Source of the DNA: Akkermansia muciniphila
GTDB lineage: Bacteria > Verrucomicrobiota > Verrucomicrobiia > Verrucomicrobiales > Akkermansiaceae
Direction: 5' to 3'
Length of the DNA stretch: 64,000 bases
Assembly (NCBI RefSeq): GCF_002884975.1
Contig: NZ_PJKB01000001.1
Coordinates: forward strand, 892,596-956,595
Shown: one piece after another, positions 26,405-35,502 of the stretch
Layout: each line of letters starts with the position of its first letter
Numbering within the stretch: the stretch's first letter is position 1
Translations under genes and position numbers: made by a program
Notes under the pieces: model-generated
Seen by the model: only the letters and a program-made list of their open reading frames with translations
Told to the model about the DNA's origin: nothing
Database searches by the model: none

Positions 26405-27280
26405 TCAGGCGCCCGTCTGCTGGCGGCAGGCCTTGACCGTGTTAGCCATCAGCATGGCGATGGTCATCGGTCCCACGCCGCCGGGCACGGGAGTGATGGC
26501 CCGGCATTTGGGTGCCACTTCATCATAGGCCACGTCCCCCACAATCCGGTAGCCGCGCTTGGCAGCGGCGTCTTCCACGCGGTTGATGCCCACGTCCACC
26601 ACCACGGCGCCGTCCTTCACAAAATCCGCCGTCACAAAAGCGGGCCTGCCTATGGCAGCCACAATGATGTCCGCAGAGCGGCAGAGCTCCGGCAGGTTCT
26701 TGGTGCGGGAATGGGCTACGGTCACAGTGGCGTTCGCCTGCTTGGACATCAGCAGATGGGCCATCGGCTTGCCTACAATCATGCTGCGGCCAATGACCAC
26801 GGCATTCGCTCCGGCCGTTTCAATGCCCGCGGCTTGCAGCAGCCGGATGCAGCCCAGAGGGGTACAGGGCACAAAACCGGTTTCATCCTCCAGCACCAGC
26901 TTGGCGACGTTTTCCGGATGGAAGCCGTCCACGTCCTTCGCGGGGTCAATTTCCAGCACCACGGCCGCCTCGTCAATATGGGGGGGAGGCGGGCTCTGCA
27001 CCAGAATGCCATGGATGGATGGGTCCGCATTCAAGTCACGGACCACCTGCAGCAATTCTTCCTGGGAGGCGTCGGAAGGCAGAACGATCTTGCGGGAATT
27101 CATGCCCAGTTCCGCGCATTTCTTCACCTTGGAATTAACGTACACCTGGGAGGCGGGGTCTTCCCCCACCAGCACCACGGCCAGACCGGGAGTAATTCCC
27201 TGTTCCCTGAGCCGCTCAATATCCCTTCCGACCTCTTCCAGCACCTGGGAGGCTACTTGTTTTCCGTCGATGATTTGCAT
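26405..27280 (-). CDS. folD: Methylenetetrahydrofolate dehydrogenase/cyclohydrolase
   Basis: 291-residue bifunctional enzyme of one-carbon metabolism, converting 5,10-methylene-THF to 10-formyl-THF. Catalytic lysine and tyrosine are in [12 protein letters not shown]; the NADP site is [16 protein letters not shown]; the end motif [15 protein letters not shown] is exact. The usual QLPLP loop reads QSPPPPHID, a mild departure. The start overlaps the stop region of the DUF374 acyltransferase gene by 28 bp. It works with GlyA, also in this window. Confidence 0.96.
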   Translation of the reverse strand: MQIIDGKQVASQVLEEVGRDIERLREQGITPGLAVVLVGEDPASQVYVNSKVKKCAELGMNSRKIVLPSDASQEELLQVVRDLNADPSIHGILVQSPPPPHIDEAAVVLEIDPAKDVDGFHPENVAKLVLEDETGFVPCTPLGCIRLLQAAGIETAGANAVVIGRSMIVGKPMAHLLMSKQANATVTVAHSRTKNLPELCRSADIIVAAIGRPAFVTADFVKDGAVVVDVGINRVEDAAAKRGYRIVGDVAYDEVAPKCRAITPVPGGVGPMTIAMLMANTVKACRQQTGA

Positions 27281-27981
27281 AATAATGATTCTTTAAGTGG
27301 TGGAAAATCCGGAAGTCCCTGATGCATGAGCCCTCCCAGCAGGCGCGCATATTCCGCGACCTGCTCCTCCGTTACGTCCGGAGGAATGAACAGGCGCTTT
27401 TTCCATAAAATGTTCACGTTGGAACACGGCTTGGGAATGGCGTAACGGTCCCAGGCCTTGTTCAGCCTCCAGCAGCTTTCATATTCGATGCACACGGGGA
27501 CGATGGGCAGGCCGGACTGGGAGGCCATTTTAATAATGCCGTGGTGCACCTCATAAATGGGGCCCTGGGGGCCGTCCGGAGTAAGGCAGAAACAGACGTC
27601 GCCTTTCTGAAGCTTCCGCATCATCTCTATATAGGCCAAGGCGCCGCGCCGTCCGGAAGAACCGCGCACGGAATCCAGTCCGAAGTGCCTGCAGATGGAC
27701 TCCACCAGGGCGCCGTCCTTGCTGGCGCTGGTCAGCACGCACATCTTGAGCGGCTTCTGTGCCAGGGACCAGGCATAGCCCGGCACGGTCGTGCGGTTAT
27801 GCCAGAGGGCCACAAGAAAGGGCGTCGTGTAAACATCGTCGTGCTCCTCCTTGATGGAACGGATATTAAGGCTCATGCAAAGAGGCTGAAGCACGGACCA
27901 CAGGCCAAAGCCAGCCAGCTTGGTCCACCAGCGGGAACGCTTCTCGGACGTTTTGCGGACAATAGGTTTAAGTATGAACAT
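27253..27981 (-). CDS. DUF374 lysophospholipid acyltransferase-family protein
   Basis: 242 residues, family of membrane-associated acyltransferases acting on lipid A or phospholipid precursors. The H of [12 protein letters not shown] takes the place of the HX4D box typical of this subgroup; [11 protein letters not shown] and [13 protein letters not shown] are the other conserved blocks. The C-terminal end overlaps folD by 28 bp, so they are co-transcribed. It is preceded by the AsmA-like gene. Exact acyl acceptor is unknown. Confidence 0.85.
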   Translation of the reverse strand: MFILKPIVRKTSEKRSRWWTKLAGFGLWSVLQPLCMSLNIRSIKEEHDDVYTTPFLVALWHNRTTVPGYAWSLAQKPLKMCVLTSASKDGALVESICRHFGLDSVRGSSGRRGALAYIEMMRKLQKGDVCFCLTPDGPQGPIYEVHHGIIKMASQSGLPIVPVCIEYESCWRLNKAWDRYAIPKPCSNVNILWKKRLFIPPDVTEEQVAEYARLLGGLMHQGLPDFPPLKESLLCKSSTENK

Positions 27982-27996
27982 GAATCCTCGGCAATA

Positions 27997-29640
27997 TCAC
28001 ATGAAGCCGTCCACCGTAATCCGGGACGGAGAGGGAGTTGAGGGAGCGGGGTGGGCCATCCCGCGGGAGGGGGCGGCCTGCATTCCCGGACGTTCCGCAC
28101 GCGGTTCCACTTCCTGGAGCATGGGGCCGGAACTGTCCTGGGGGGATGACGGGGAACCGGAAATTTTTACGGAAAGAACGATGTCACGCCCTTCCTGCGT
28201 GGCGCCGGACGGGATGCGGACCCCGTTCACCATGTAGGAAGGAATCTTGAAGACCAGGTCTCCCACCAGTTCGGTGCCGTTGCTGTTCAGGACCCCGGTC
28301 ACTCCCAGGAAGCCCTGTTCAAACAGGGAAATTTCCGTCAGGGAAACGGAGCGGTCCGTGCCGTCGCTTTCCAGAAGGAAGGAGCCGGACGTAAAGACAG
28401 GGGAGGAATAAGGCAGCCTTATTTCCGAGTTCTGGGCAGTCATGGCCGCCAGCAGGCGGAAGACGGGCAGCCTGAGCATGGTCGCCTTGACGACGGAACC
28501 GCTGTATCCCTTCACGGAAGGCCTTTTTTGCTCTGCCGCCACGGGAAGCCCGAAGTCTACCTTCAATTCATGCTTTTCATCCACCTCCTGTTCCCCCATC
28601 TGCACCTTGAGGAAGGAGGAAAAATCGTTCCCCACCAGGGAAAGGAGTTCAAAATTCCTCCCCGTAAGGGTCCACGCCGGGTGGCGGAAATCAGTGCCGA
28701 GAAGGAAATTCCCCGTAATCATGAAGGTACTCAGCTCCGCAGGCTTGTTAAGCAGGCGCCCCTTGTCCAGAAAACCGGAAAAGGTAAGCTGCCTGATGCC
28801 GTTACCGTTTAAAATAAGGGAACCGGCATCCATGCTCATCAGCGGCCAGCCCTTAATTTTCAGCTTCTGCTGTGACAGGTCCAGCACATATTCCGGTTCA
28901 GCGCCGGCTCCGGATGTGCGGATATAGGCTTCCGCCGTCAGGAAAAAGGGCCCGTCATTTCGTTCCAGGGTGAATTCCTCCTTCTGGTGGGCATAACCCA
29001 CTTCCAAGCGCGGAGCGGTATAACGCCGGAAGACGAAGGGCAGCTCCCTGCCCGTCTGCGGCACGGCAAATTTGGTGAATCCGGGACGCAGGGCAACCAC
29101 GGCCTTGGCCACGTTCATGCTCTCCCCCTTGATTTTCCCCATGAACAGGGACGTGGCGGATATTTCCCCGGATATGCCTTCCAGAACTGCGAAGGACAGG
29201 CAGGAATCCTCCGGGAAGGAGACCTTGATGCGGGAGGCCTTCATGGAAAGGCCGTCCATCGCCATCCCGGAAATTTCCACTTTTCCCCCCCACGCGGCGG
29301 AAAGGTCCGATTGCAGGCGGCTGGTGAATTCCTCCGTATTGAATGACGTCAGCCGGTACATGTAGGTTCCCGCCAGAGCGCCCACGGCCAGCAGAACCAC
29401 AATGCAGAGGGCGATCAGAAAACGCTTGTTTTTCAGTACGGCCTGCCCGGACTCATTACGGTCGTCATGATAGGTGCGGCGGCGCTTTTCCACCCGGATG
29501 ACCTTGGTGCCGTCCGGGCGCACCACCACTTCCCTTCTCCGCTCCACGCCCCGGGAGTCCGAGGCATGCAGCTGGCGCATGATATTGTCGGTCCCCTGGG
29601 AGGAAGAAGAGGACTCAGGATCGGAATCGCTGTTCTTCAA
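27997..29640 (-). CDS. Single-pass membrane protein, AsmA-like
   Basis: 547 residues if started at the TTG at 29640; an ATG at 29580 (MRQLHASDSRG) would remove 20. The charged cytoplasmic N-terminus (RRREVVVRPDGTKVIRVEKRRR) is followed by one membrane helix (about 71-92, KRFLIALCIVVLLAVGALAGTY split here for length) and a long beta-rich extracytoplasmic region of AsmA/TamB-like character. The C-terminus is Pro/Ser-rich. AsmA-like proteins are linked to envelope lipid transport. It begins 21 bp after the secretin gene, so the two form an operon, which suggests an envelope role. Family assignment is weak. Confidence 0.6.
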   Translation of the reverse strand: MKNSDSDPESSSSSQGTDNIMRQLHASDSRGVERRREVVVRPDGTKVIRVEKRRRTYHDDRNESGQAVLKNKRFLIALCIVVLLAVGALAGTYMYRLTSFNTEEFTSRLQSDLSAAWGGKVEISGMAMDGLSMKASRIKVSFPEDSCLSFAVLEGISGEISATSLFMGKIKGESMNVAKAVVALRPGFTKFAVPQTGRELPFVFRRYTAPRLEVGYAHQKEEFTLERNDGPFFLTAEAYIRTSGAGAEPEYVLDLSQQKLKIKGWPLMSMDAGSLILNGNGIRQLTFSGFLDKGRLLNKPAELSTFMITGNFLLGTDFRHPAWTLTGRNFELLSLVGNDFSSFLKVQMGEQEVDEKHELKVDFGLPVAAEQKRPSVKGYSGSVVKATMLRLPVFRLLAAMTAQNSEIRLPYSSPVFTSGSFLLESDGTDRSVSLTEISLFEQGFLGVTGVLNSNGTELVGDLVFKIPSYMVNGVRIPSGATQEGRDIVLSVKISGSPSSPQDSSGPMLQEVEPRAERPGMQAAPSRGMAHPAPSTPSPSRITVDGFM

Positions 29641-29661
29641 TGATTGTAATCCGGTTAAAGG

Positions 29662-32205
29662 TTATTGGGCATTGCTCAGGGCGGGAAGGGGCGCCAGACC
29701 TGCCGGGGCATCCCCGTCCGGAACGGAAGTGCTCGGCGTGTAAAGCTGCTTGCCGCCCGGATCCACCACTTCCGCCTTCACCATGATGATGATGGCCTTG
29801 CGCTGTTCCTTGGCGCCCTTGGAGCGGAACAGGCGTCCCACCCAGGGGATATCGCCCAGAATGGGGATTTTATCCTCATACGTGATGGATGTGGATTTTT
29901 TCAAGGAGCCGATGACGAGCGTGCTGCCGGTAGCGATGCGCACGGGAGCGGTCAGGCGGCGCGTGGAGAATACGGGCTGCAGGATGAAGTTGTCGGAAGC
30001 CTTCACCATGACGATGTCTTCCTTCGGGTTCTTCTCCCGGGAGGCCACGGGAATGAAGAGCGGCGTGCCATAGTTGATGAAGCCGTCAAATTCCACGATT
30101 TCAGGCACAACCGTCATTTCCACGATGGATTTGTCATCGCTGATGCCGGTCACTTCCACGTTAAACAGCGTGCCGAGCTGCCTTGTTTCAAAGGCGGAGG
30201 GATGCGCGGGGGTCATGGGCATGACCTGGAGGCGGTCCCCGTTATCGTCATCATAGTTGCCCCAGTCGTCGCCGTTATTGTTATTATTGTTGCCCGTACT
30301 GTTGGGAACTTCGGGCGGATCATATTCCGTGGGATAAATCAGTTCCCTGCCGCTGAAGAACGTGGCTTTTTCACCGGGGCGCACAATTACGGAAGGATGC
30401 TGCATGATGTCCGTACCCTTTTTCTGGCTCAGGCCGCGCATGATCATGGTGACATCCGCCTGGCTCCACATGCCGCGCATGGTGAGGATGCTGGGCGCGC
30501 CGCCGGGAACGTAGGCCACGCCCGTGCTTCTGGCGGAAGAACCGCGCTCAATCATGCCGTCAATACTGTCTTCCGTGAAAACCTGGTTGCCGGACCTGAG
30601 ACCGCCCACCACTCCTCCGGGGACGGCGGCTCCCGCCACCCGGGCGGCGCTGTCCAGCACGGTATTATTATAGTCATTTTTGTTGGTTCCCGCACCGCCC
30701 ATGAACCATTTGGACGGGTCCAGGTTCAGGTTCACAATCCAGTTGAAGCCCAATTCTTCCAGGTCCGTCTGGTTTACTTCCAGGAACGTGGCGCTGACGA
30801 CCACCTGCAGGGGCTGTTCCGCGCTCTTGGAGGCCACCAGTTCCTCCAGCAGGCTCAAGTCCCGGGGGGTGCCATGGAAAAGGAGGGTGGAGTTGCCTGA
30901 ATTATACTTGATGAAGCTGCCTTCCGGGAATTTCACCCCCAGGGAGGCCAGGGCCTTCTGCGGGTCCACCCGTTTCAGGGTCATGCCGGAGGAGCCGGAA
31001 TCCCCGGAGGCGAAGGGGTCCGCATTTTCCGTATTGGAGGATTCGGACAAGCCGGAGAAGAAACCCGGCGGAAGGGTGATGGACTTGGTCACCATGTAGG
31101 AGGTGCCGTCCGCACTGGATACCAGTTCCGCGCCAAAGGCGTTCGTGCGCAGCAGCAGGCCGGAAGCGCGCGCCACATATTCCAGGGCGTCGCGGAGCGG
31201 CACGTTTTGAAGATTCAGCGTAATTTTCTTTTCAGCTACTTCCCTGGCGCAACTGCTGTCTGCCGGACCCGGGTCCACGGAGATGTTCACTCCGCGCTCC
31301 GCCGTGGTCATGGCCGTGGTGTCATGCGTCCTGGCCTGGCTGCGCAGGTAATCCACGGCTTCTTCCACCGTAGCGCCGTCCAGCTGCACGCGCGGCAGGC
31401 GGATCATGCCCAGCTTCTGGTCCACGTTCACCACGGGATTGTCCAAGGGCTCGGAAAAGGAGGAGGGTTCCTCCGGCGTTTCCGTCAGGGGCGCGGGCCA
31501 CTCCCACGGGCGGGAGACCTCCGCCAGCGCGCTCCTGCGCATTTCATCCCTGGCAGCGTCAAAGTAGGTGGTTCTGGCGCGGTTCACCAGCTCCATGCCG
31601 CGCCGCGCCGCCGTGTTGTAAGGGTCCGTCTGGAGGACGGAGGTAAATTCCTTTAAGGCCGCATCATACTGGCCCAGTTCATAATAACCGTAAGCCAGAT
31701 GGAGCAGGCGGTACACCTCCTCCACCTTCTTGACATGTTCCGGGGAAAGGGCCGGATTCGTCCGCACCGGGTCCTGGGCCATCTCCAGCGTAAGCTTGGC
31801 GAGCGCATGCGTCGGTGTGGTTTTCAGGGCGTCCTGCAACAGCTTGACAGCCTCATCATAACGCCCCACCTTGATGTATTCCTGGGCTACCGCCACGCTG
31901 GCGTCCGCAATGCTGGTTTCCAGAAAACGGCGCCGCTTCTCCATGTTGGGGGACTTGGGCAGCGTGGAAAGGCTCCTGCGGTAATTTTCCAGAGCTTCCT
32001 GATACTTGCCTTCAGAATACTGCTGGCGCGCCTGCCCCAGAAGCAGCATGGAAGCCTGGGCCTGTTCTTCCATCCGGGCCGCGGCACGGCGGGAGGCCCC
32101 TGCACCTTCCTGCGCCAGCCCCTGGCCGGCGCCAATACCGGCCACGGCAAGAGCCAGAGCAATTTGCTGAATGGCAGACATGGAGTGAGGAAAACGTCTA
32201 GTCAT
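29662..32205 (-). CDS. Secretin (GspD/PilQ-like) with N-terminal TPRs
   Basis: 847-residue outer-membrane channel protein. Signal peptide about 1-30; TPR-like helices about 50-215 (YSEGKYQEALENYRRSL, KVGRYDEAVKLLQDALK, ELGQYDAALKEFTSVLQ); an N-domain around 280-390 (NVPLRDALEYVARASGL); and the C-terminal secretin domain (about 560-830) with PSVIVRPGEKATF, VTGISDDKSIVEMTVVPEIVEF and GSTLVIGSLKKS...PILGDIPWVGRLF. An Asn run and an acidic GDDWGNYDDDNGD loop lie about residues 638-660. TPR-plus-secretin architecture is seen in Verrucomicrobia and Planctomycetes. No other type II secretion or pilus gene is adjacent; the cargo is unknown. Confidence 0.88.
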   Translation of the reverse strand: MTRRFPHSMSAIQQIALALAVAGIGAGQGLAQEGAGASRRAAARMEEQAQASMLLLGQARQQYSEGKYQEALENYRRSLSTLPKSPNMEKRRRFLETSIADASVAVAQEYIKVGRYDEAVKLLQDALKTTPTHALAKLTLEMAQDPVRTNPALSPEHVKKVEEVYRLLHLAYGYYELGQYDAALKEFTSVLQTDPYNTAARRGMELVNRARTTYFDAARDEMRRSALAEVSRPWEWPAPLTETPEEPSSFSEPLDNPVVNVDQKLGMIRLPRVQLDGATVEEAVDYLRSQARTHDTTAMTTAERGVNISVDPGPADSSCAREVAEKKITLNLQNVPLRDALEYVARASGLLLRTNAFGAELVSSADGTSYMVTKSITLPPGFFSGLSESSNTENADPFASGDSGSSGMTLKRVDPQKALASLGVKFPEGSFIKYNSGNSTLLFHGTPRDLSLLEELVASKSAEQPLQVVVSATFLEVNQTDLEELGFNWIVNLNLDPSKWFMGGAGTNKNDYNNTVLDSAARVAGAAVPGGVVGGLRSGNQVFTEDSIDGMIERGSSARSTGVAYVPGGAPSILTMRGMWSQADVTMIMRGLSQKKGTDIMQHPSVIVRPGEKATFFSGRELIYPTEYDPPEVPNSTGNNNNNNGDDWGNYDDDNGDRLQVMPMTPAHPSAFETRQLGTLFNVEVTGISDDKSIVEMTVVPEIVEFDGFINYGTPLFIPVASREKNPKEDIVMVKASDNFILQPVFSTRRLTAPVRIATGSTLVIGSLKKSTSITYEDKIPILGDIPWVGRLFRSKGAKEQRKAIIIMVKAEVVDPGGKQLYTPSTSVPDGDAPAGLAPLPALSNAQ

Positions 32206-32315
32206 AGGAATTTCCGGGACTATACCGAATTAAAAACGGCCCGTCATTATAAAAACGCCCAGCAGAGCAAAAAATATCGGAAAAGGCGCACGGCCTCTTC
32301 CATGAGGATGCCCCT

Positions 32316-34085
32316 TTAAACGGGAGACAGTTCCAGCACGCCCACATGCCCCGGTTTCAGGGGATGCGGAAGCCCGCGGTCCATCAGTTCCTTCCGGTCA
32401 AACTCCTTCTCCTGCGCCTGCCCGTCCATCAGGTTCCTGACGCGCACCCGGTCCGTCTGGATGCCGCACCAGCCGAAGGCGTGCTGGGGAATGGAAATGC
32501 GCAGATTGTAGAAGTTGATGTCCGGTGAAAGATTCCCCACGACCAGGACGGTGGCCTTCGCGTGGGCATCATGGCGGAGCATGGCATACACCCAGTGCCC
32601 GGAGGTATCCTCCGCAGGTTCCCTGCCGAACGTGGTATTTTTCATATTGGCCCAGTTCAGGCCGTAAAAGTCACCCCGGTCCAGCGCCGGATGCTGGATC
32701 AGGGGAAGCAGGAGACGATGGAAGTCCCTCAGTTCCGCGGAATCCTGCGGCAGCAGGGAGGCGTCAAACTGCCCGTCCGCCACCCATGGCTGGAGCTGCG
32801 GCAGGCAGGTATAGTCAAAAATGCTGGTGCGCCCGTCATGGCCGCCGTAACCGCCGGGGCTTTCCGCCCGTTCCCCCACCTCCTGCCCGTTGTACACCAG
32901 CACGGGGCCGCGGCCCGACATGTAAACCAGCGTCATGATGGCCGGCATGACGGTACGCCCCACGCCGCCCCAGGAGAGCGGGGAGCAGACGCGCGTTTCA
33001 TCATGGTTTTCCACGTAGCGCACGCCGCTGTCCATGTACTTGGGATCACTCCGGAAAAGGCGGTCAAAGTCGTTGGCCCAGTTCTTCTCCGTGTACACAT
33101 GGAGCGCCAGGCGGTAGCAGGCGGAATCGTAAACGGCGTTAAAGCCGGATTCCAGCAGCGCGGCGCAGGGATCCCCGGGGGTGGTCTTCATGTGGTCGTT
33201 GTACGCCTCCGCCATGAAAAACACGTCAGGCAGGCGCACGCGGGACCGGGAAATAGCCCATTTCCAGAAGGCCATGGGAATCATGTGGGCCATGTCGCAC
33301 CGGAACCCGCCGATGCCCAGTCCCTGCCAGAAGGAAAGGATGTCGTCCATGATGCGCCAGGTCTTGGGGACGCGCTGCTTGGGACTGGTCCAGTCCGGCA
33401 GCAGGCGCAGGGCCGGCAATCCGGCCAGGAAGTTATAGCCGTAGTTCAGCTTGACCGTCTCATACCAGTCATACTTGGTGGGGTTCCATGTCACGGCATT
33501 GTTCCCCGTCACCCGTCCGAAGGTCATTTCCCCCTCGAACAGGCCGTCCGGCAGATGCAGGGGCGGACCGTCCCCGGGACTGTTGGAGGTCAGGTAAAAA
33601 TACCCCTGCTCCGGAGAGAAAAACGTATGGTGGTCATCCCCTTCCCCAAAATCGTCATGCCCGTCCCAGTCCGCCAGGTACGCGCGGGAAACATGATTGG
33701 GGATAAAGTCAATCAGCGGCACCAGCCCCACCGTGCGGCAGCGTTTCACCAAGGCCTTGAATTCCTCCATCCTCTTCTGCGGCACGGAGGCCAGGTCCGG
33801 GTCCACGTCAAAGTAATCCAGCACCGCATAGGGACTGCCGGCAAGCCCCTTCACGATGGACTCCGGCTGGGCGTCCAGCTTGGGATAGGCCGTCTGCGTG
33901 GCATGCCGCAGCACACCGGTCAGCCAGACATGGGTAAAACCCATCCGGGCTATTTCCCTCAGGGCCTTGTCCGTCACGCCGTTAAAAGTGCCGCATCCGT
34001 TCGTTTCCCGGCTCCCCCAGTCCACTCCATGGGTTTCCATGTTGGAAAAATGGCGGACAAACAATTGATAAATGACCGGGCGCAT
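32316..34085 (-). CDS. Alpha-amylase-family glycoside hydrolase (GH13)
   Basis: 589-residue cytoplasmic enzyme (no signal peptide) acting on alpha-glucans. The (beta/alpha)8 barrel has region I DFIPNHVS, nucleophile D264 in GGFRCDMAHM, acid/base E293 in FFMAEAYN, and the stabiliser D362 in VENHDETR. A C-terminal beta domain follows. It is likely an amylase or glucan-modifying enzyme of glycogen or maltodextrin metabolism; malQ in the window is a possible partner. The subfamily cannot be fixed from the motifs alone. It is followed after 26 bp, upstream, by the CCA transferase gene in the same direction. Confidence 0.92.
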   Translation of the reverse strand: MRPVIYQLFVRHFSNMETHGVDWGSRETNGCGTFNGVTDKALREIARMGFTHVWLTGVLRHATQTAYPKLDAQPESIVKGLAGSPYAVLDYFDVDPDLASVPQKRMEEFKALVKRCRTVGLVPLIDFIPNHVSRAYLADWDGHDDFGEGDDHHTFFSPEQGYFYLTSNSPGDGPPLHLPDGLFEGEMTFGRVTGNNAVTWNPTKYDWYETVKLNYGYNFLAGLPALRLLPDWTSPKQRVPKTWRIMDDILSFWQGLGIGGFRCDMAHMIPMAFWKWAISRSRVRLPDVFFMAEAYNDHMKTTPGDPCAALLESGFNAVYDSACYRLALHVYTEKNWANDFDRLFRSDPKYMDSGVRYVENHDETRVCSPLSWGGVGRTVMPAIMTLVYMSGRGPVLVYNGQEVGERAESPGGYGGHDGRTSIFDYTCLPQLQPWVADGQFDASLLPQDSAELRDFHRLLLPLIQHPALDRGDFYGLNWANMKNTTFGREPAEDTSGHWVYAMLRHDAHAKATVLVVGNLSPDINFYNLRISIPQHAFGWCGIQTDRVRVRNLMDGQAQEKEFDRKELMDRGLPHPLKPGHVGVLELSPV

Positions 34086-34111
34086 GAGCTGAAAGGATGA
34101 GGTCTTGCGGC

Positions 34112-35494
34112 CTATAATGCTAACTTTTCCAGGTACTCTGCAAGTGTATTCTGTTCCACCGGGGCAATTTGCCCCAGAAGCAGAAGAGCCTCCTTCCGCG
34201 TCCGGAGCGTTCCCTCCAGCTGAAGTTCCTGCAACCGGGACAGCCAGTTTTTGAAATCCGGCCCCGGGGACAGGCCCAGGTTCACCAGGTCACGGCCTGT
34301 CACCAGCGGAGGGGGCACCAGGGGAGCGTCCCGGTAGGAATCCATGGAGTCCCTGACAAATTGCCAGTTGTCCATCAATCCGTTGGAGGAAAGACAATCC
34401 AGGCGGTGAAGCTCCAGTTCATCCCGGAAACGGGGGGAGCTCATGAACATCCGCAAGGTGGATTTCTTCATTTGCTGCACATTCATGAAGCGCATGTGGC
34501 GCTCCACCATGGCGCTCACCGCATCCACTACGGCATTGGAATACTTCAGCCTTCTTAAAATCTCCCGTGCCATGGCAGCTCCCGCCTTATCATGACCGGA
34601 AAAACGGATGCGTCCCGTTTCATCCACCTGGCGGCAGGGAGGCTTTCCGACATCATGCAGCAGAACGCCCAGGGCCAGTTCCAGGGAAACCGGGGCGCCG
34701 TCCTTCCCCAGCTCATCCAGCATCATCAGCGTATGGGTGTAAACGTCCCCCTCCGGATGCCACTGGGGAGGCTGCGTGCAGCCGACCATGCCGTACAGCT
34801 CCGGAATGACATGCTTCATCAGCCCCGTTTCCACCAGCATTTCCACGCCCCTCTTCCTTCCGGGAGACAGAAGAATCCTGTCCAGTTCCTCCCGGATGCG
34901 CTCCGGCGCAATGCGGGCCAGCAGCGGAGCGTTCCTGCAAACGGCGGCATAGGTCTCTTCTTCCACCTGCACTTCCCTGGTAACGGCAAAACGGACGGCG
35001 CGCATCAGGCGCAGGGAATCCTCCTCAAAACGGAGGTCCGGCTCACCGATGCACCTCAGCACCCGGGCCCGTATGTCCGCCACGCCGCCCACATAATCCA
35101 CCACGCGGCCCGGAGGAACGGAAAACGGATCCTCAAACAGGCCGTTCATGGTAAAATCACGGCGGCGCGCGTCTTCCTCCGCGTCCGTAAAGCAGACGGA
35201 CTCCGGACGCCTTCCGTCACGGTAGCGGCCGTCCCTGCGGAACGTAGCCACTTCAAAGCAAAAGCCGTCACGGCGCACCAGCACCACGCCGAAGGCGGCG
35301 CCCACCTCCCAGGCTCCGGGGAACAGGCACAGCACCTCCTCCGGACGGGCGGAAGTGGCAATGTCAATATCCTTTACCGGATATCCCAGTAGCCGGTCCC
35401 GCACGCAGCCCCCCACAAAGTACACCGTATGCCCGGCCCCGGCCAGAACATGCGCCACAGCCTCGGCGGCCTTTCTCAACGGAAGGTTCTCCAT
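34112..35494 (-). CDS. cca: CCA tRNA nucleotidyltransferase (poly(A) polymerase-like, HD type)
   Basis: 460 residues. The class II nucleotidyltransferase head carries YFVGGCVRDRLLGYPVKDIDIATS with the catalytic DxD; RRRDFTMNGLF, the basic neck EDSLRLMRAVRFA and the C-terminal HD domain (GVLLHDVGKP) follow. It adds or repairs the CCA end of tRNAs. The gene overlaps nothing and sits 8 bp after the thioredoxin-like gene, same strand, between it and GH13. The HD domain adds 2',3'-phosphatase/phosphodiesterase activity in relatives. Confidence 0.93.
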   Translation of the reverse strand: MENLPLRKAAEAVAHVLAGAGHTVYFVGGCVRDRLLGYPVKDIDIATSARPEEVLCLFPGAWEVGAAFGVVLVRRDGFCFEVATFRRDGRYRDGRRPESVCFTDAEEDARRRDFTMNGLFEDPFSVPPGRVVDYVGGVADIRARVLRCIGEPDLRFEEDSLRLMRAVRFAVTREVQVEEETYAAVCRNAPLLARIAPERIREELDRILLSPGRKRGVEMLVETGLMKHVIPELYGMVGCTQPPQWHPEGDVYTHTLMMLDELGKDGAPVSLELALGVLLHDVGKPPCRQVDETGRIRFSGHDKAGAAMAREILRRLKYSNAVVDAVSAMVERHMRFMNVQQMKKSTLRMFMSSPRFRDELELHRLDCLSSNGLMDNWQFVRDSMDSYRDAPLVPPPLVTGRDLVNLGLSPGPDFKNWLSRLQELQLEGTLRTRKEALLLLGQIAPVEQNTLAEYLEKLAL

Positions 35495-35502
35495 GAAGCG
35501 GG

